From Polyangia bacterium (GTDB lineage Bacteria; Myxococcota_A; Polyangia; Fen-1088), in contig DATATI010000079.1 of NCBI GenBank assembly GCA_036268875.1, positions 124,001-188,000 of the forward strand: DNA of 64,000 nucleotides, in the 5' to 3' direction. The position numbers and the translations under genes are program-made. Under the pieces are notes generated by a model, which searched no databases, was not told the DNA's origin, and was given only the letters and a program-made list of their open reading frames with translations. Shown here piece by piece: positions 8,486 to 17,489 of the stretch; position 1 is the stretch's first letter, and every line of letters begins with the position of its first letter.

Positions 8486-9657
8486 GGCAGGATCTGGGCG
8501 AGGAAGCTTTGCCCGCGGCGGAGGGCTGGCAAATCCAACCCATCGGCGATGGTTTGTCCGAGGTCGCAGAAGGACGCGCGCACGCCCAGGTTCACCGCGC
8601 CCACGCCGGGGCCGAAGGCCAGCAAGGGGACGCGCTCGCGGGTGTGGTCGGTGCCGGGCGTGGTGGGATCGTTGCCGTGGTCGGCGGTGATGAAGACGAC
8701 GTCGCCGGGTTGCAGGCGCGCGTGCAGCGACGGCAGCCAGTCGTCGAACTGGCACAGCGCCGCCGCGAAACCCGGGCAGTCGTTGCGGTGCCCGTACACC
8801 ATGTCGAAGTCGACCAGGTTGACGAACAGCAACCCGCGCCCGAGGCGCGGCAATGCGTCCAGCGTCAGGGCCAGGCCGTCGTCGTTGCCTTGGCTGTGAA
8901 TCGACTGGGTGATGCCGCGGCCGCCGAAGATGTCGCTGATTTTTCCCACCCCGACCACGTCCAGGCCGGCGCCGGCGATGGCGTCGCAAAGGGTCGCCTC
9001 GGGCGGCAGCCGCGCGTAATCGCGGCGGTTGTAGGTGCGCGAAAATTTCCCCGGCACGCCGACGAACGGCCGGGCGATCACCCGGCCGATGCGATAGCCG
9101 TCGGCGACGGCGCGCGCCTTTTCGCAGATCGCGTACAGCTCGGGCAGCGGCACCACGCTTTCGTGGGCGGCAAGTTGCAACACGGAGTCCGCCGACGTGT
9201 AGAGGATCAACTTGCCAGTGGCGACGTGCTCGGCGCCCAGTTCTTCGATGATCGCCGTGCCCGATGCCGTCTTGTTGCCCAGCAGGCCGCGCCCGCTGGC
9301 CCCCACCAGCGCGTCGGTGATTGCCGACGGAAACCCCTGCGGAAACGTTGGCATCGCCTGCGTCGTCACCACCCCCGCCATCTCCCAGTGCCCGGTGATG
9401 GTGTCCTTGCCAGCCGACGCTTCGTTCATCACGCCGTAGGCGCCGGTCGCGGCGCCCGTCGGCACGCCGTCGATCGCCGTTGTCTGCCCGAGGCCCAGCG
9501 CCGCCAGATTCGGCAGCGAAAGGCCGCCCAGGCGCCGCGCGAGGTTGCCGAGCGTGTCGGCCCCCGCATCGCCGTACGCCGCCGCGTCGTCGGCGTGGCC
9601 ACAGCCGACGCCGTCGGCTACCAGGATGATCGCGCGTTGGATGGAGGGAGGTCGCAC
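8482..9657 (-). CDS. deoB: Phosphopentomutase
   Basis: Interconverts (deoxy)ribose 1- and 5-phosphate, linking nucleoside phosphorolysis to central metabolism. It belongs to the alkaline phosphatase-like fold: the N-terminal metal site ILVADGVGCG, the phosphorylated Thr region ADTLGNLA, the ITGHWEMAG block, NLVDFDMVYGHRND, and the C-terminal metal motif TADHGNDPTT followed by DHTRE. The GTG at 9657 places the catalytic strand ten residues from the N-terminus as in relatives; an ATG at 9705 would add 16 Arg-rich residues. The gene is followed directly by deoA and lies 68 bases after dnaB. Confidence 0.93.
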   Translation of the reverse strand: MRPPSIQRAIILVADGVGCGHADDAAAYGDAGADTLGNLARRLGGLSLPNLAALGLGQTTAIDGVPTGAATGAYGVMNEASAGKDTITGHWEMAGVVTTQAMPTFPQGFPSAITDALVGASGRGLLGNKTASGTAIIEELGAEHVATGKLILYTSADSVLQLAAHESVVPLPELYAICEKARAVADGYRIGRVIARPFVGVPGKFSRTYNRRDYARLPPEATLCDAIAGAGLDVVGVGKISDIFGGRGITQSIHSQGNDDGLALTLDALPRLGRGLLFVNLVDFDMVYGHRNDCPGFAAALCQFDDWLPSLHARLQPGDVVFITADHGNDPTTPGTDHTRERVPLLAFGPGVGAVNLGVRASFCDLGQTIADGLDLPALRRGQSFLAQILP

Positions 9658-9725
9658 GCGCCTAGTTTGCCTGAAAATGCGACGCCGCGGTTCTGGCGCC
9701 CTCATCCGCCGCCGGGCCGGGCCCC

Positions 9726-11144
9726 TTAGTATTCGGGCTCGTCGGCGTGGTTTTCGAACTTGGTGTACTCCTTGATGAAGGTCAGCTTGACGGCGCCGGT
9801 GGCGCCATTGCGGTGCTTGCCGATGATGATCTCGGCGGTCGCCGTCGGGCCAGCCTCGGGCGCGTCGGACTGCATGTCTTCGCGGTGGATGAACAAGATA
9901 AGGTCGGCGTCCTGTTCGATGGCGCCGGATTCGCGCAGGTCGGACAGCTTGGGCTTGCCCTCGCGTTTCTCCACCTCGCGGTTCAGCTGCGAGACGGCGA
10001 TGATCGGGATCTTCAGATCCTTGGCCAGCGCCTTCAGCCCGCGCGAGATCTCGGCGATCTCCTGCTGGCGGTTCTCGTCGCGCTTGCCGGTTGACCCGCG
10101 CGCCAGCTGCAAATAGTCGACGACGATCAACCCCAGCGGCGGCTGCGGCGGCCGCCCGTCGACGGATTCGCCGGCGGGAAAATACTTGGGGTCGCCGCGG
10201 AAGCGCCGCGCCTTGGCCCGGATCTCCATGATGGAGATCGCCGACGAATCGTCGATCAGGATCGGCGCTTCGGCCAGGCGGCCGCTGGCGGGGTGGATCT
10301 TGTTTTTCCAGTCGGAGTACTCAAGAAAGCCGCGCTTGATGCGCGACGAATCGATGCGCGCCTCGCCGGCCAGCATGCGCTCCATCAGTTCGTACTTGGA
10401 CATTTCCAGCGAGAAGATCAGCACCGGGATCTTCTTCATCGCGGCGTTGACGGCGACGTTGACCGCCCACGACGTCTTGCCGCCGCCGGGGCGGGCGGCG
10501 ACGATGATCAGGTTTTCGCGCTGCAGTCCGGCGGTGTACTCGTCCAGCTTGGTGAAACCGGTGGGGACGCCTGTCACGGCCTTTCTTTCGGCCGCCCGCA
10601 CTTCAATGTTGTGCAGAACCTCTTCCATCATCTCGCTGGCCGCCGAGTAACTTTCGCGCCGGTTCTGCTGCGCGACCTTGAAGACCCTGGTCTCGGCCTC
10701 GTCCAGGAACAGCTCGAAGTCGCCGAAATCGGCGTAGGCGCTGGACTGGATCTCGGCGCAGGCGGCGATCAGCCGGCGCAGCGTGGCCTTCTCCTTCACC
10801 AGCCGGGCGTAGTGCGGGATGTTCTCGGCGGTGGGGACGGCGTTGGCCAGGGTCAGGAGATACGTCTCGCCGCCTTCCAGGCGCGGCAGCATCCCGCGCG
10901 TCTTCAGCTCGTCGGCGACGGCGATGACGTCCAGGGGGTGCCGGCGGCGGTCCAGCTCCAGCATCGCTTCGAAGATCTCGCGGTGGGCGGGCAGGAAGAA
11001 ATCGTCGACCTGCAACGTTGTGGCGACGTCGTCGAAAGCCGCCGGCTTGACCAGCACGCCGCCCAGCACGGACTTCTCGGCGTCCAGGTTGTGCGGCGGG
11101 GTCCGTGCCGATGGCGCGATCGATGAGCTAGCAAGCTCGAGCAT
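9726..11144 (-). CDS. dnaB: Replicative DNA helicase
   Basis: A 472-residue DnaB hexameric helicase that unwinds DNA at the replication fork. The N-terminal domain (about 15-160, starting NLDAEKSVLGG) binds primase and the loader, and a linker helix follows. The RecA-like motor begins near residue 190 (TGFTKLDEYTAG) with Walker A ARPGGGKT (217-224), Walker B LIVVDYLQL, and the SQLNREVEKR and QDADLILFIHR blocks. An insert of roughly 15 residues before Walker B (PKYFPAGESVDGRPPQ) is longer than in E. coli. No intein is seen. It follows rplI after a 233-base gap with a strong hairpin, so it may have its own promoter. Confidence 0.96.
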   Translation of the reverse strand: MLELASSSIAPSARTPPHNLDAEKSVLGGVLVKPAAFDDVATTLQVDDFFLPAHREIFEAMLELDRRRHPLDVIAVADELKTRGMLPRLEGGETYLLTLANAVPTAENIPHYARLVKEKATLRRLIAACAEIQSSAYADFGDFELFLDEAETRVFKVAQQNRRESYSAASEMMEEVLHNIEVRAAERKAVTGVPTGFTKLDEYTAGLQRENLIIVAARPGGGKTSWAVNVAVNAAMKKIPVLIFSLEMSKYELMERMLAGEARIDSSRIKRGFLEYSDWKNKIHPASGRLAEAPILIDDSSAISIMEIRAKARRFRGDPKYFPAGESVDGRPPQPPLGLIVVDYLQLARGSTGKRDENRQQEIAEISRGLKALAKDLKIPIIAVSQLNREVEKREGKPKLSDLRESGAIEQDADLILFIHREDMQSDAPEAGPTATAEIIIGKHRNGATGAVKLTFIKEYTKFENHADEPEY

Positions 11145-11290
11145 GGCGAACCCGAAAGCTTAAACGACGGGTTCGCGCTTTACTCCCTTGTTTCGCCGGA
11201 CGCTTGGTGGCGCTCCGAAAATACTTGTCCCCCGTGTACCAACAGACTTATCCACAGCCGCGGCCGCCGGTGTCACAGCCCTATGTAGGC

Positions 11291-11342
11291 GCGGCAACAA
11301 TAAGGGCGACCAGTCTTGGCTGGTCGCCCTTATTGTTGCCGC
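11291..11342. terminator. Perfect 23-bp hairpin between rplI and dnaB
   Basis: The arms 11291-11313 and 11320-11342 are exact reverse complements with a six-base loop (TCTTGG). Inside the arm, AACAATAAGGGCGACCAG pairs with CTGGTCGCCCTTATTGTT, which gives a GC core flanked by A/T-rich ends. This is how a two-way intrinsic terminator looks. It would end the ribosomal transcript after rplI, or attenuate read-through into dnaB. No long T-run follows outside the stem, so strength is uncertain. Confidence 0.7.
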
Positions 11343-11377
11343 TTTCCTGAGGCGCGGCTTGACCGCGCCAGAGCGCT

Positions 11378-11827
11378 TTACGATTCCTTCTTGACCACCC
11401 AGACCTTGATCTTGGCCTGGACGCCGCGGCCCAGCTTGATCGGGATCTCCGTCAGGCCCAGGGCGCGGATCGGTTCGTCGAGGTGGATCTTCTTCGAATC
11501 GACGGTGACGCCTTGCTGCTGCAGCGCCTCGGCGATGTCGCGGCTGGTGACCGAGCCGAACAGCTTGTCCTCCTCGCCGACGGCGCGGGCGATCGAGACC
11601 GTCACCTGCGACAGGCGATCGGCCTCGGCCTGCGTTTCCTTGGCCAGCTTGGCCGTGCGGGCGGCGATGATCTTCTTCTCGTGCGCGACGCGGGCGATGT
11701 CGCCGGCGGTGGCCAGCACCGCCAACCCGCGCGGCAAAAGATAGTTGCGCCCGTAACCGGTGCGAACGTTGACCACCTCGCCGGACTTCCCCAGGTTGTC
11801 CAGGTCTTCCTTGAGAATGATTTGCAT
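11378..11827 (-). CDS. rplI: 50S ribosomal protein bL9
   Basis: A 149-residue bL9, the usual length. It starts MQIILKEDLDNLG and contains the conserved GYGRNYLLPRGLA segment of the N-terminal rRNA-binding domain. A long central helix (about 45-75) and the C-terminal domain (LFGSVTSRDIAEAL, DEPIRALG) follow. bL9 binds 23S rRNA near the L1 stalk and helps frame maintenance. It lies three bases after rpsR in the rpsF-rpsR-rplI order found in most bacteria. Confidence 0.97.
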   Translation of the reverse strand: MQIILKEDLDNLGKSGEVVNVRTGYGRNYLLPRGLAVLATAGDIARVAHEKKIIAARTAKLAKETQAEADRLSQVTVSIARAVGEEDKLFGSVTSRDIAEALQQQGVTVDSKKIHLDEPIRALGLTEIPIKLGRGVQAKIKVWVVKKES

Positions 11828-11830
11828 GGC

Positions 11831-12115
11831 CTAGTTCCCCGTCACCGCGAACGGCATCAGCGCGATCATGCGGGCGCGATTCACCGAGACGGCGATGTCG
11901 CGCTGGTGCTTGGCGCAGTTGCCGGAGATCCGCCGCGGCACCAGCTTGCCGCGATCGGTGATGAAGTACTTCAGCAGACCAGCGTCCTTGTAATCGATCT
12001 TGAGGTTCTCGTCGCCGCAGAACTTGCACTGCTTGCGGCGTCCCATTGATCGTTTTTTCGGCGCGTCGCGATCGCCGTCGCCCCGGTCTCCTCGTTCTTC
12101 TCGATCCATGGCCAT
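11831..12115 (-). CDS. rpsR: 30S ribosomal protein bS18
   Basis: A 94-residue bS18 that pairs with bS6 on the 30S platform. The core is clear: [17 protein letters not shown] and [21 protein letters not shown]. About 22 charged residues precede it. The zinc-type Cys set is present (QCKFCGDEN with the later GNCAKHQ), so this is probably a zinc-binding (C+) paralogue. Its start is two bases after the rpsF stop. Confidence 0.97.
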   Translation of the reverse strand: MAMDREERGDRGDGDRDAPKKRSMGRRKQCKFCGDENLKIDYKDAGLLKYFITDRGKLVPRRISGNCAKHQRDIAVSVNRARMIALMPFAVTGN

Positions 12116-12117
12116 GA

Positions 12118-12654
12118 CTAGTCCTCCCCCCGGGTGCGAACGGGTTCATCGACGGCGCCGAACACCGCCTCTTCAAAGTCGAACGCACCTTCTTCTTCGT
12201 CGCCGAAGACAGCGCGCAGGTTGGCCTGGCCGGTGGCGATCTCTTCCTCGTCGGGACCTGGTGTCGCCGCCTTGGTGAAGGCTTCCTCGTTGAAGTCGGA
12301 GGCGCGCACCGCCGGGTCGACGTTCTCCGCCATCTTCACCGAGTAATAACGAATGACCGAATCGGTCAGGCGCAGGTTGCGCTCCAGCTCTTCGACCAGC
12401 CCGGCGGTGCCGAGGTACGAGAAGAAGAGATAGACGCCCTTCATCTGCTTTTGAACTTCATAGGCCAGCTTCCGCTTGCCCCAGTTCTCGACCTTCAGCA
12501 GCTTGCCGCCGCCGGCTTCGATCACCGAGCGGGCCTTGGTGTTCACCTGGCCGATGACGTCGGTGGTGCTCTCCGGCCGCAATATATAGATGGTTTCGTA
12601 CTCGCGTTTCCGGCCGGGGATGTCCCGACTGGAGCCCAGTCTCATTTGTGCCAT
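12118..12654 (-). CDS. rpsF: 30S ribosomal protein bS6, extended acidic tail
   Basis: A 178-residue bS6. The core (about 17-113: [44 protein letters not shown]) is normal. About 16 residues precede it. A C-terminal tail of about 60 residues is rich in Glu and Asp ([24 protein letters not shown]). E. coli bS6 also has an acidic tail that RimK modifies with Glu, but this one is much longer. An AGGGAG ribosome site lies about nine bases before the ATG. A small hairpin (12681-12696, CCCGTG/CACGGG) lies in the leader between pth and rpsF; whether it is an S6:S18 autoregulatory site cannot be told by eye. Confidence 0.96.
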   Translation of the reverse strand: MAQMRLGSSRDIPGRKREYETIYILRPESTTDVIGQVNTKARSVIEAGGGKLLKVENWGKRKLAYEVQKQMKGVYLFFSYLGTAGLVEELERNLRLTDSVIRYYSVKMAENVDPAVRASDFNEEAFTKAATPGPDEEEIATGQANLRAVFGDEEEGAFDFEEAVFGAVDEPVRTRGED

Positions 12655-12722
12655 GTCTGTTTCTCCCTATGGACGTTGGTCCCGTGTCGCCACGGGCAAG
12701 GAGAGGAGGCGGCTCGTGACCA

Positions 12723-13316
12723 TCACGCGTCGTCCTCCACTGTCTTGTTGCCTTTGCTCTTGGTGTTGAACTTGTTCATCGCCGCGGTCAGACCCTGCGC
12801 GATGATCGCCTCGACGGCGTTGGCCGCGGTGATGCGCAGGTCGAGCAGATCTTTCTGTTCGGCGCGCGAAAAATCCTTCAGCACGTGGTCGGCGGCGTCG
12901 TGCCCGCCGGTCGGCCGCCCCACGCCGAACCGCACGCGGCGAAAATCCGGGCCCAGCTCGGCGATCAACGAACGCACGCCGTTGTTGCCGCCGTGGCCGC
13001 CGCCGGCGCCCAGCTTCAGGCGGCCAAACGGCAGATCCAGATCGTCGTGGATGACGACGGTGTTTTCTACCGGCACCTTCCAGAACTTGGCCACGCGCGC
13101 TGTCGCCTGACCGCTGACGTTCATGAATTCCATCGGCTTGCAAAGAAGGATGCGTTCGCCGCCCAGCGTGGCCTCGCCTACCGCGGCGCCGAACTTGGCC
13201 CGCAAGGGCGTCGATTCGGCGCGCGCCGCCAGCTCGTCCAGCACCTGAAAGCCGATGTTGTGGCGATTGCCGGCGTATTCGGCGCCTGGATTGCCGAGAC
13301 CAACCACCAGCCACAT
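12723..13316 (-). CDS. pth: Peptidyl-tRNA hydrolase
   Basis: A 197-residue Pth that recycles tRNA from prematurely released peptidyl-tRNA. It shows the start MWLVVGLGNPGAEY, the catalytic His in NRHNIGFQVLD, the CKPMEFMNVSG block, VIHDDLDLPFG, and GGGHGGNNGVRS. The C-terminal helix (ADHVLKDFSRAEQKDL) is normal. It lies between rplY (30 bases upstream) and rpsF, an arrangement seen in many bacteria. Confidence 0.97.
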   Translation of the reverse strand: MWLVVGLGNPGAEYAGNRHNIGFQVLDELAARAESTPLRAKFGAAVGEATLGGERILLCKPMEFMNVSGQATARVAKFWKVPVENTVVIHDDLDLPFGRLKLGAGGGHGGNNGVRSLIAELGPDFRRVRFGVGRPTGGHDAADHVLKDFSRAEQKDLLDLRITAANAVEAIIAQGLTAAMNKFNTKSKGNKTVEDDA

Positions 13317-13346
13317 GAGCGGACTTTACGGGAGGGCTGTCGCGAC

Positions 13347-14084
13347 TTACTTCCCCTTCTTTTCTCCCTCTTTTTTGCCAGCCGCGGGGGCCGCCCCGGC
13401 CGCCGCGCCGCCTCCCTTGGCGGCGCCTTCGCCGCCTGCCGCCGGAGCCGCGCCGGCCGCCGCGCCCTCGGCGGGAACCGCACCCTCGACAGGCGCCGCT
13501 TCTGCCTCCAGCTTCTCGGCCTTCGGCGCCACCACCGAGGCGATGGCTTCCTTGGGATCGAGCAGCGCGCGCACGCCGGCGCCCAGCTTGAGATCGCTGA
13601 CGTGCAGGGCGTGCCCGATCTCCAGGATGGTGACGTCTGCTTCCAGCTTGGTCGGGATGGCCGCCGGCTTCGCCGCGATGGCGATGGCGTGCATGCTCTG
13701 GTGCAGTTGGCCGCCGTTGGTCACGCCGACCGCCTTGCCGGTCAGCAGCAGCGGCACCGTCACGTGAACCTCTTCGTCCAGGCTGACGCGCAGGAAGTCG
13801 ACGTGGACCAGGCGGCGAGACAGCGGATCGATCTGCGCGTCGCGAATCATCGCCGTGACCTCTTCGCTCTTGCCGCTGCCCGAGACGGTCAGCGCGAACA
13901 CGGTGTTGCGCCGTTTCTCCTTGTCCAGCGACTGCACCAGCGTCTTTTCGTCGAACGACACCGGCAGCGGCTCGGCCTTGTGGCCGTAAAGCACGCCTGG
14001 CACCTTGCCGCCGGCGCGCACCTTGCGCGCCCCGCCCTTGCCCGACTGACCGCGAAGCTCGACGCTGACCTTTGCAAAATCCAT
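13347..14084 (-). CDS. rplY: 50S ribosomal protein bL25/general stress protein Ctc
   Basis: A 245-residue long-form bL25 that binds 5S rRNA. The N-terminal 5S-binding domain (about 1-95) has GGARKVRAGGKVPGVLYG and QIDPLSRRLVHVDFLRV. The TL5/CTC beta-barrel domain follows (about 98-185). The last 60 residues are Ala/Gly/Pro low complexity ending in KKEGEKKGK, a tail common in high-GC lineages. prs lies 37 bases upstream, the usual prs-rplY-pth order. Confidence 0.95.
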   Translation of the reverse strand: MDFAKVSVELRGQSGKGGARKVRAGGKVPGVLYGHKAEPLPVSFDEKTLVQSLDKEKRRNTVFALTVSGSGKSEEVTAMIRDAQIDPLSRRLVHVDFLRVSLDEEVHVTVPLLLTGKAVGVTNGGQLHQSMHAIAIAAKPAAIPTKLEADVTILEIGHALHVSDLKLGAGVRALLDPKEAIASVVAPKAEKLEAEAAPVEGAVPAEGAAAGAAPAAGGEGAAKGGGAAAGAAPAAGKKEGEKKGK

Positions 14085-14121
14085 GACTTGGTTCCTTTGA
14101 TTCCTGGTGACGGTTGGCTGC

Positions 14122-15063
<942 letters not shown>

Positions 15064-15162
15064 GGCAGGGTTGGGCAGACATCGCCCTTGGAAGGCGCGA
15101 ATCCTGCCATTGTCGGCGTGAACCGTCAACGGGTGGGTGTGACCGGCCGGTCGGGCCGAAAT

Positions 15163-15738
15163 TCAAGGCGCCGGGCGGGTTTCGCCCCACAACGCCAGCA
15201 GGTCCAGCTCGACCGCGTCGAAGGGGGGCAGGCGCACCAGATCGTCGTCGCCGCAGGTGGTGAGCAGGCGCCAGCCGCCCTGGTCCAGGCCCAGGACCTC
15301 GACCGTGCGGGAGGTGGGATCGACCAGCCAGGCGTGGCCGACGCCTTCACGAGCATAGGCGGGCAGCTTGCGGCCGCGGTCGAGGCGGGCGGTGCCGGGA
15401 GACAGCACCTCGCAGATCCAATCGGGGGCGAGCTCGAAGGCGGCAGTCTTGGGGACGGCGGGCATGCGTTCGCGCCGCCAGCCGGCGAGATCGGGGACGA
15501 GGACGTCACCACCGAGGTGAAGCTCCGGTTCGAAAAGTATCCACCAGCCGCCCGGACCGCCGCGACCGCGCTGGAAGGGCCCGCTGAGATCGCCTCCCAG
15601 GGCCGTGGTGGCGACCGCATGAGGCGGCGACGGCCGCGGACTGGCGTAAAGCTCACCGTCGACGATCTCGGCGACCAGGGGCTCCGGAACGCGCAGCAGG
15701 TCCTGGTACGTCGCTGGCTTTTTGATCGGACGGCCCAT
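15163..15738 (-). CDS. Uma2-family (DUF820) putative endonuclease
   Basis: About 191 residues, starting at the ATG at 15738 (MGRPIKKPATYQDLL); an in-frame start eight codons upstream is possible. The sequence follows the Uma2 restriction-endonuclease-like fold: LVAEIVDGELY near the N-terminus, VPDLAGWRRER, PDWICEVLSPGT, then DRGRKLPAYAREGVGHAWLVDP. The Asp, Glu and Lys of the PD-(D/E)XK-like site appear to be present. The family is abundant in cyanobacteria and myxobacteria; its biological role is unknown. It lies upstream of prs on the same strand with a 99-base gap. Confidence 0.85.
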   Translation of the reverse strand: MGRPIKKPATYQDLLRVPEPLVAEIVDGELYASPRPSPPHAVATTALGGDLSGPFQRGRGGPGGWWILFEPELHLGGDVLVPDLAGWRRERMPAVPKTAAFELAPDWICEVLSPGTARLDRGRKLPAYAREGVGHAWLVDPTSRTVEVLGLDQGGWRLLTTCGDDDLVRLPPFDAVELDLLALWGETRPAP

Positions 15739-15784
15739 CGATCGGTGAAGCCAGCTTAACACGGCGTTTTGCTGGATTGGACGC

Positions 15785-16922
15785 GTGCCGGCGGCGACTT
15801 TGCAAACGGGCGGTCTGCAAAGCGCAACTTGCGACAGGCGCTTCCGATATTGGAGTACATTCCGCGCCGCGAACGATTATTTTCCCACTCTTGTTTTCGT
15901 CGCGCGCGCTGCCGCTTTTGCGGTTTCTATGGCGGCGATTGTCAGCGTGTCGCCCGCTGCTTTCGCCCAATCCGGCGCCGAAGCCGATGCCGCCATCAGC
16001 AAAGGCGTCGTGCTGCGCCGTCAGGGCAAAGACGAGGAGGCGCTGGAATTCTTTCAACGAGCGAACAAGTTGGCCCCTAGCCCGCGGGCCAAGGCGCAGA
16101 TCGGCCCGGCCGAACAGGCCATCGGTCGCTGGCCGACGCCGAAAAGGATCTGAGTGAAGCGATGTCAGCGGCCGGCGATCCGTGGATCGCCAAGCAGCAC
16201 AACGTCCTCGGCGAAGCGCTGAACGTGATCCGACGGCACGTCGGTTCATTGACCGTCAAGGGCGAGCCCGCGGGCGCCGTCGTCGAGATGGACGGCGAGG
16301 CGGTGGGCGTCTTGCCGCTGCGCGACCGTCATGTCACGGCCGGCGAGGTGGTGGTGACCGTGCGCGCGTCTGGATACATCAGCGTGACCCGCAAGGTATC
16401 GGTCACCCCCGGGAGCTGGCAGCGGAGGTTTTCCACCTCAAGCGACTGGACAGCGACAGCGTGACGACCGCCGTCGCCAATCGCCCACCGGAAAGTGAGG
16501 CAGTGTCCGGCCGCGGGTCCTGCGAGCCAGTCCTGGCCACGTCGCCGTCGCCGTCGGTCGATCAATCAGAGCCGGCCAACGGAAGCCGCCGTCTGCGAAC
16601 GGCGGCCTGGGTCACCGGCGCGACCTTCCTGCTGCTGGGAAAGAGCAAAGCCAACTCGTTCAACAACGACAACACCTGCGACCTCAACGACGCCGGCGGC
16701 GTCATCGGCGGTTCGCACTGCCAGGACATTTACGATTCGTGGCACACCAACCGCACCATCGGCATCGTCAGCCTCTCGCTGGGCGCGGCGCTGGCCGCGA
16801 CGTCGGCGGTGCTGTTCGTGAAGACGCAAGGGACGGCGACGGCGGCCGGGCAAGCGTCACAGGCGCTGGCGGCGTGCGGGCTGGGGTCGGGGCGAGGTGT
16901 AGTATGCGCGGTGCGGTTTTGA
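15785..16922 (+). pseudogene. Frameshifted TPR/PEGA-domain protein
   Basis: Three overlapping frames together spell one protein. Frame 1 (15785-16153) has a signal peptide (SMAAIVSVSPAAFAQ) and a TPR (VLRRQGKDEEALEFFQRA, then SPRAKAQIGPAEQAIGRW). At about 16130 one base is missing and the text resumes in the next frame (DAEKDLSEAMSAAGDPWIA), followed by a PEGA domain (GSLTVKGEPAGAVVEMDGEA). At about 16415, in a C/G run, another base is missing and the third frame continues (ELAAEVFHLKRLDSDS) to a membrane segment and the TGA at 16922. Such proteins are frequent in Myxococcota. The segment before the last membrane helix also looks shortened. True decay and sequencing error cannot be told apart. 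Confidence 0.75.
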
Positions 16923-16994
16923 GAGGAGAGACGGATGTCGCTTTAGAAAGATTCACCTGCTGGTCGGCAGTGTTCCGTTGGGGAAGGCCATAAC

Positions 16995-17320
16995 ATGGTC
17001 CTATCCGACCTTCGATGGGAGCTCTATACGATTCCCACGTACGCGCTGACCGTGAAAGGATTCGCCGATAATGGCGGTGCAGCCCGTCGCGATTTTGAAG
17101 TTCTGCGCTTTGGCGTGAATAGAAAGACAAAGACACCACTCCGCGGATCGTTGGTCGGATCGGCCCGGAGACATTCGTCATTCATCGATGGTTACCGAAT
17201 TAGAAAGTCCACAGCTTCCCATCGCGTGAAGACGGCGCATGGCAGGTAATGGGGAACTACCTCATTCACGATGGCCCGGACAATCCATTGACTGAGCAAC
17301 GCCAATCTGGCTATCAGGAA
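16995..17320 (+). pseudogene. Probable remnant of a broken small gene in the 16.9-17.4 kb gap
   Basis: An ATG frame runs 16995-17249 (WELYTIPTYALTVKGF, ARRDFEVLRFGVN) and then stops. The text appears to continue in another frame from about 17215 (PSREDGAWQVMGNYLIHDGP), with no Met. The second part resembles the YLxHDGP block that I recall from small uncharacterised proteins ending in a Cys block, and that Cys block is not readable here. I infer a decayed gene. The rest of the 16923-17434 gap holds no other feature I can support. A+T content is higher than in neighbouring genes, in line with relaxed selection or foreign origin. Confidence 0.35.
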
Positions 17321-17434
17321 AGCGCGCGGCTTTCGCACCTGCGAAGCCATCGGAACCGCCCGCTATCATCAGGTCGGCCGCCTACCCGAATCCACGTTCC
17401 TCACCCATAGGTTTTGACGGGGAGGCAAAGGAAA

Positions 17435-17462
17435 AAGGGCCCGGGATTTCTCCCGGGCCCTT
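17435..17462 (-). terminator. Intrinsic terminator of the beta-helix lipoprotein gene
   Basis: A 12-bp perfect stem (17435-17446 with 17451-17462, AAGGGCCCGGGA/TCCCGGGCCCTT) has a four-base loop. On the minus strand it is followed by a run of T (complement of GGAAAAA at 17430-17436). It lies 28 bases after the stop of the gene at 17490-20315, the right place and direction for a rho-independent terminator. Confidence 0.85.
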
Positions 17463-17489
17463 CTGGGTGACTACGTCTTCAGTTACGGC

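Noticed and set aside
8486-8989. Open frame extending deoA upstream into deoB.
   Set aside because: It is a shadow of deoB; thymidine phosphorylase homology starts at the GTG at 8485.
11160-12188. Long minus-strand frame across rplI and rpsR.
   Set aside because: It is Arg-rich shadow text in a different frame from the two clear ribosomal proteins.
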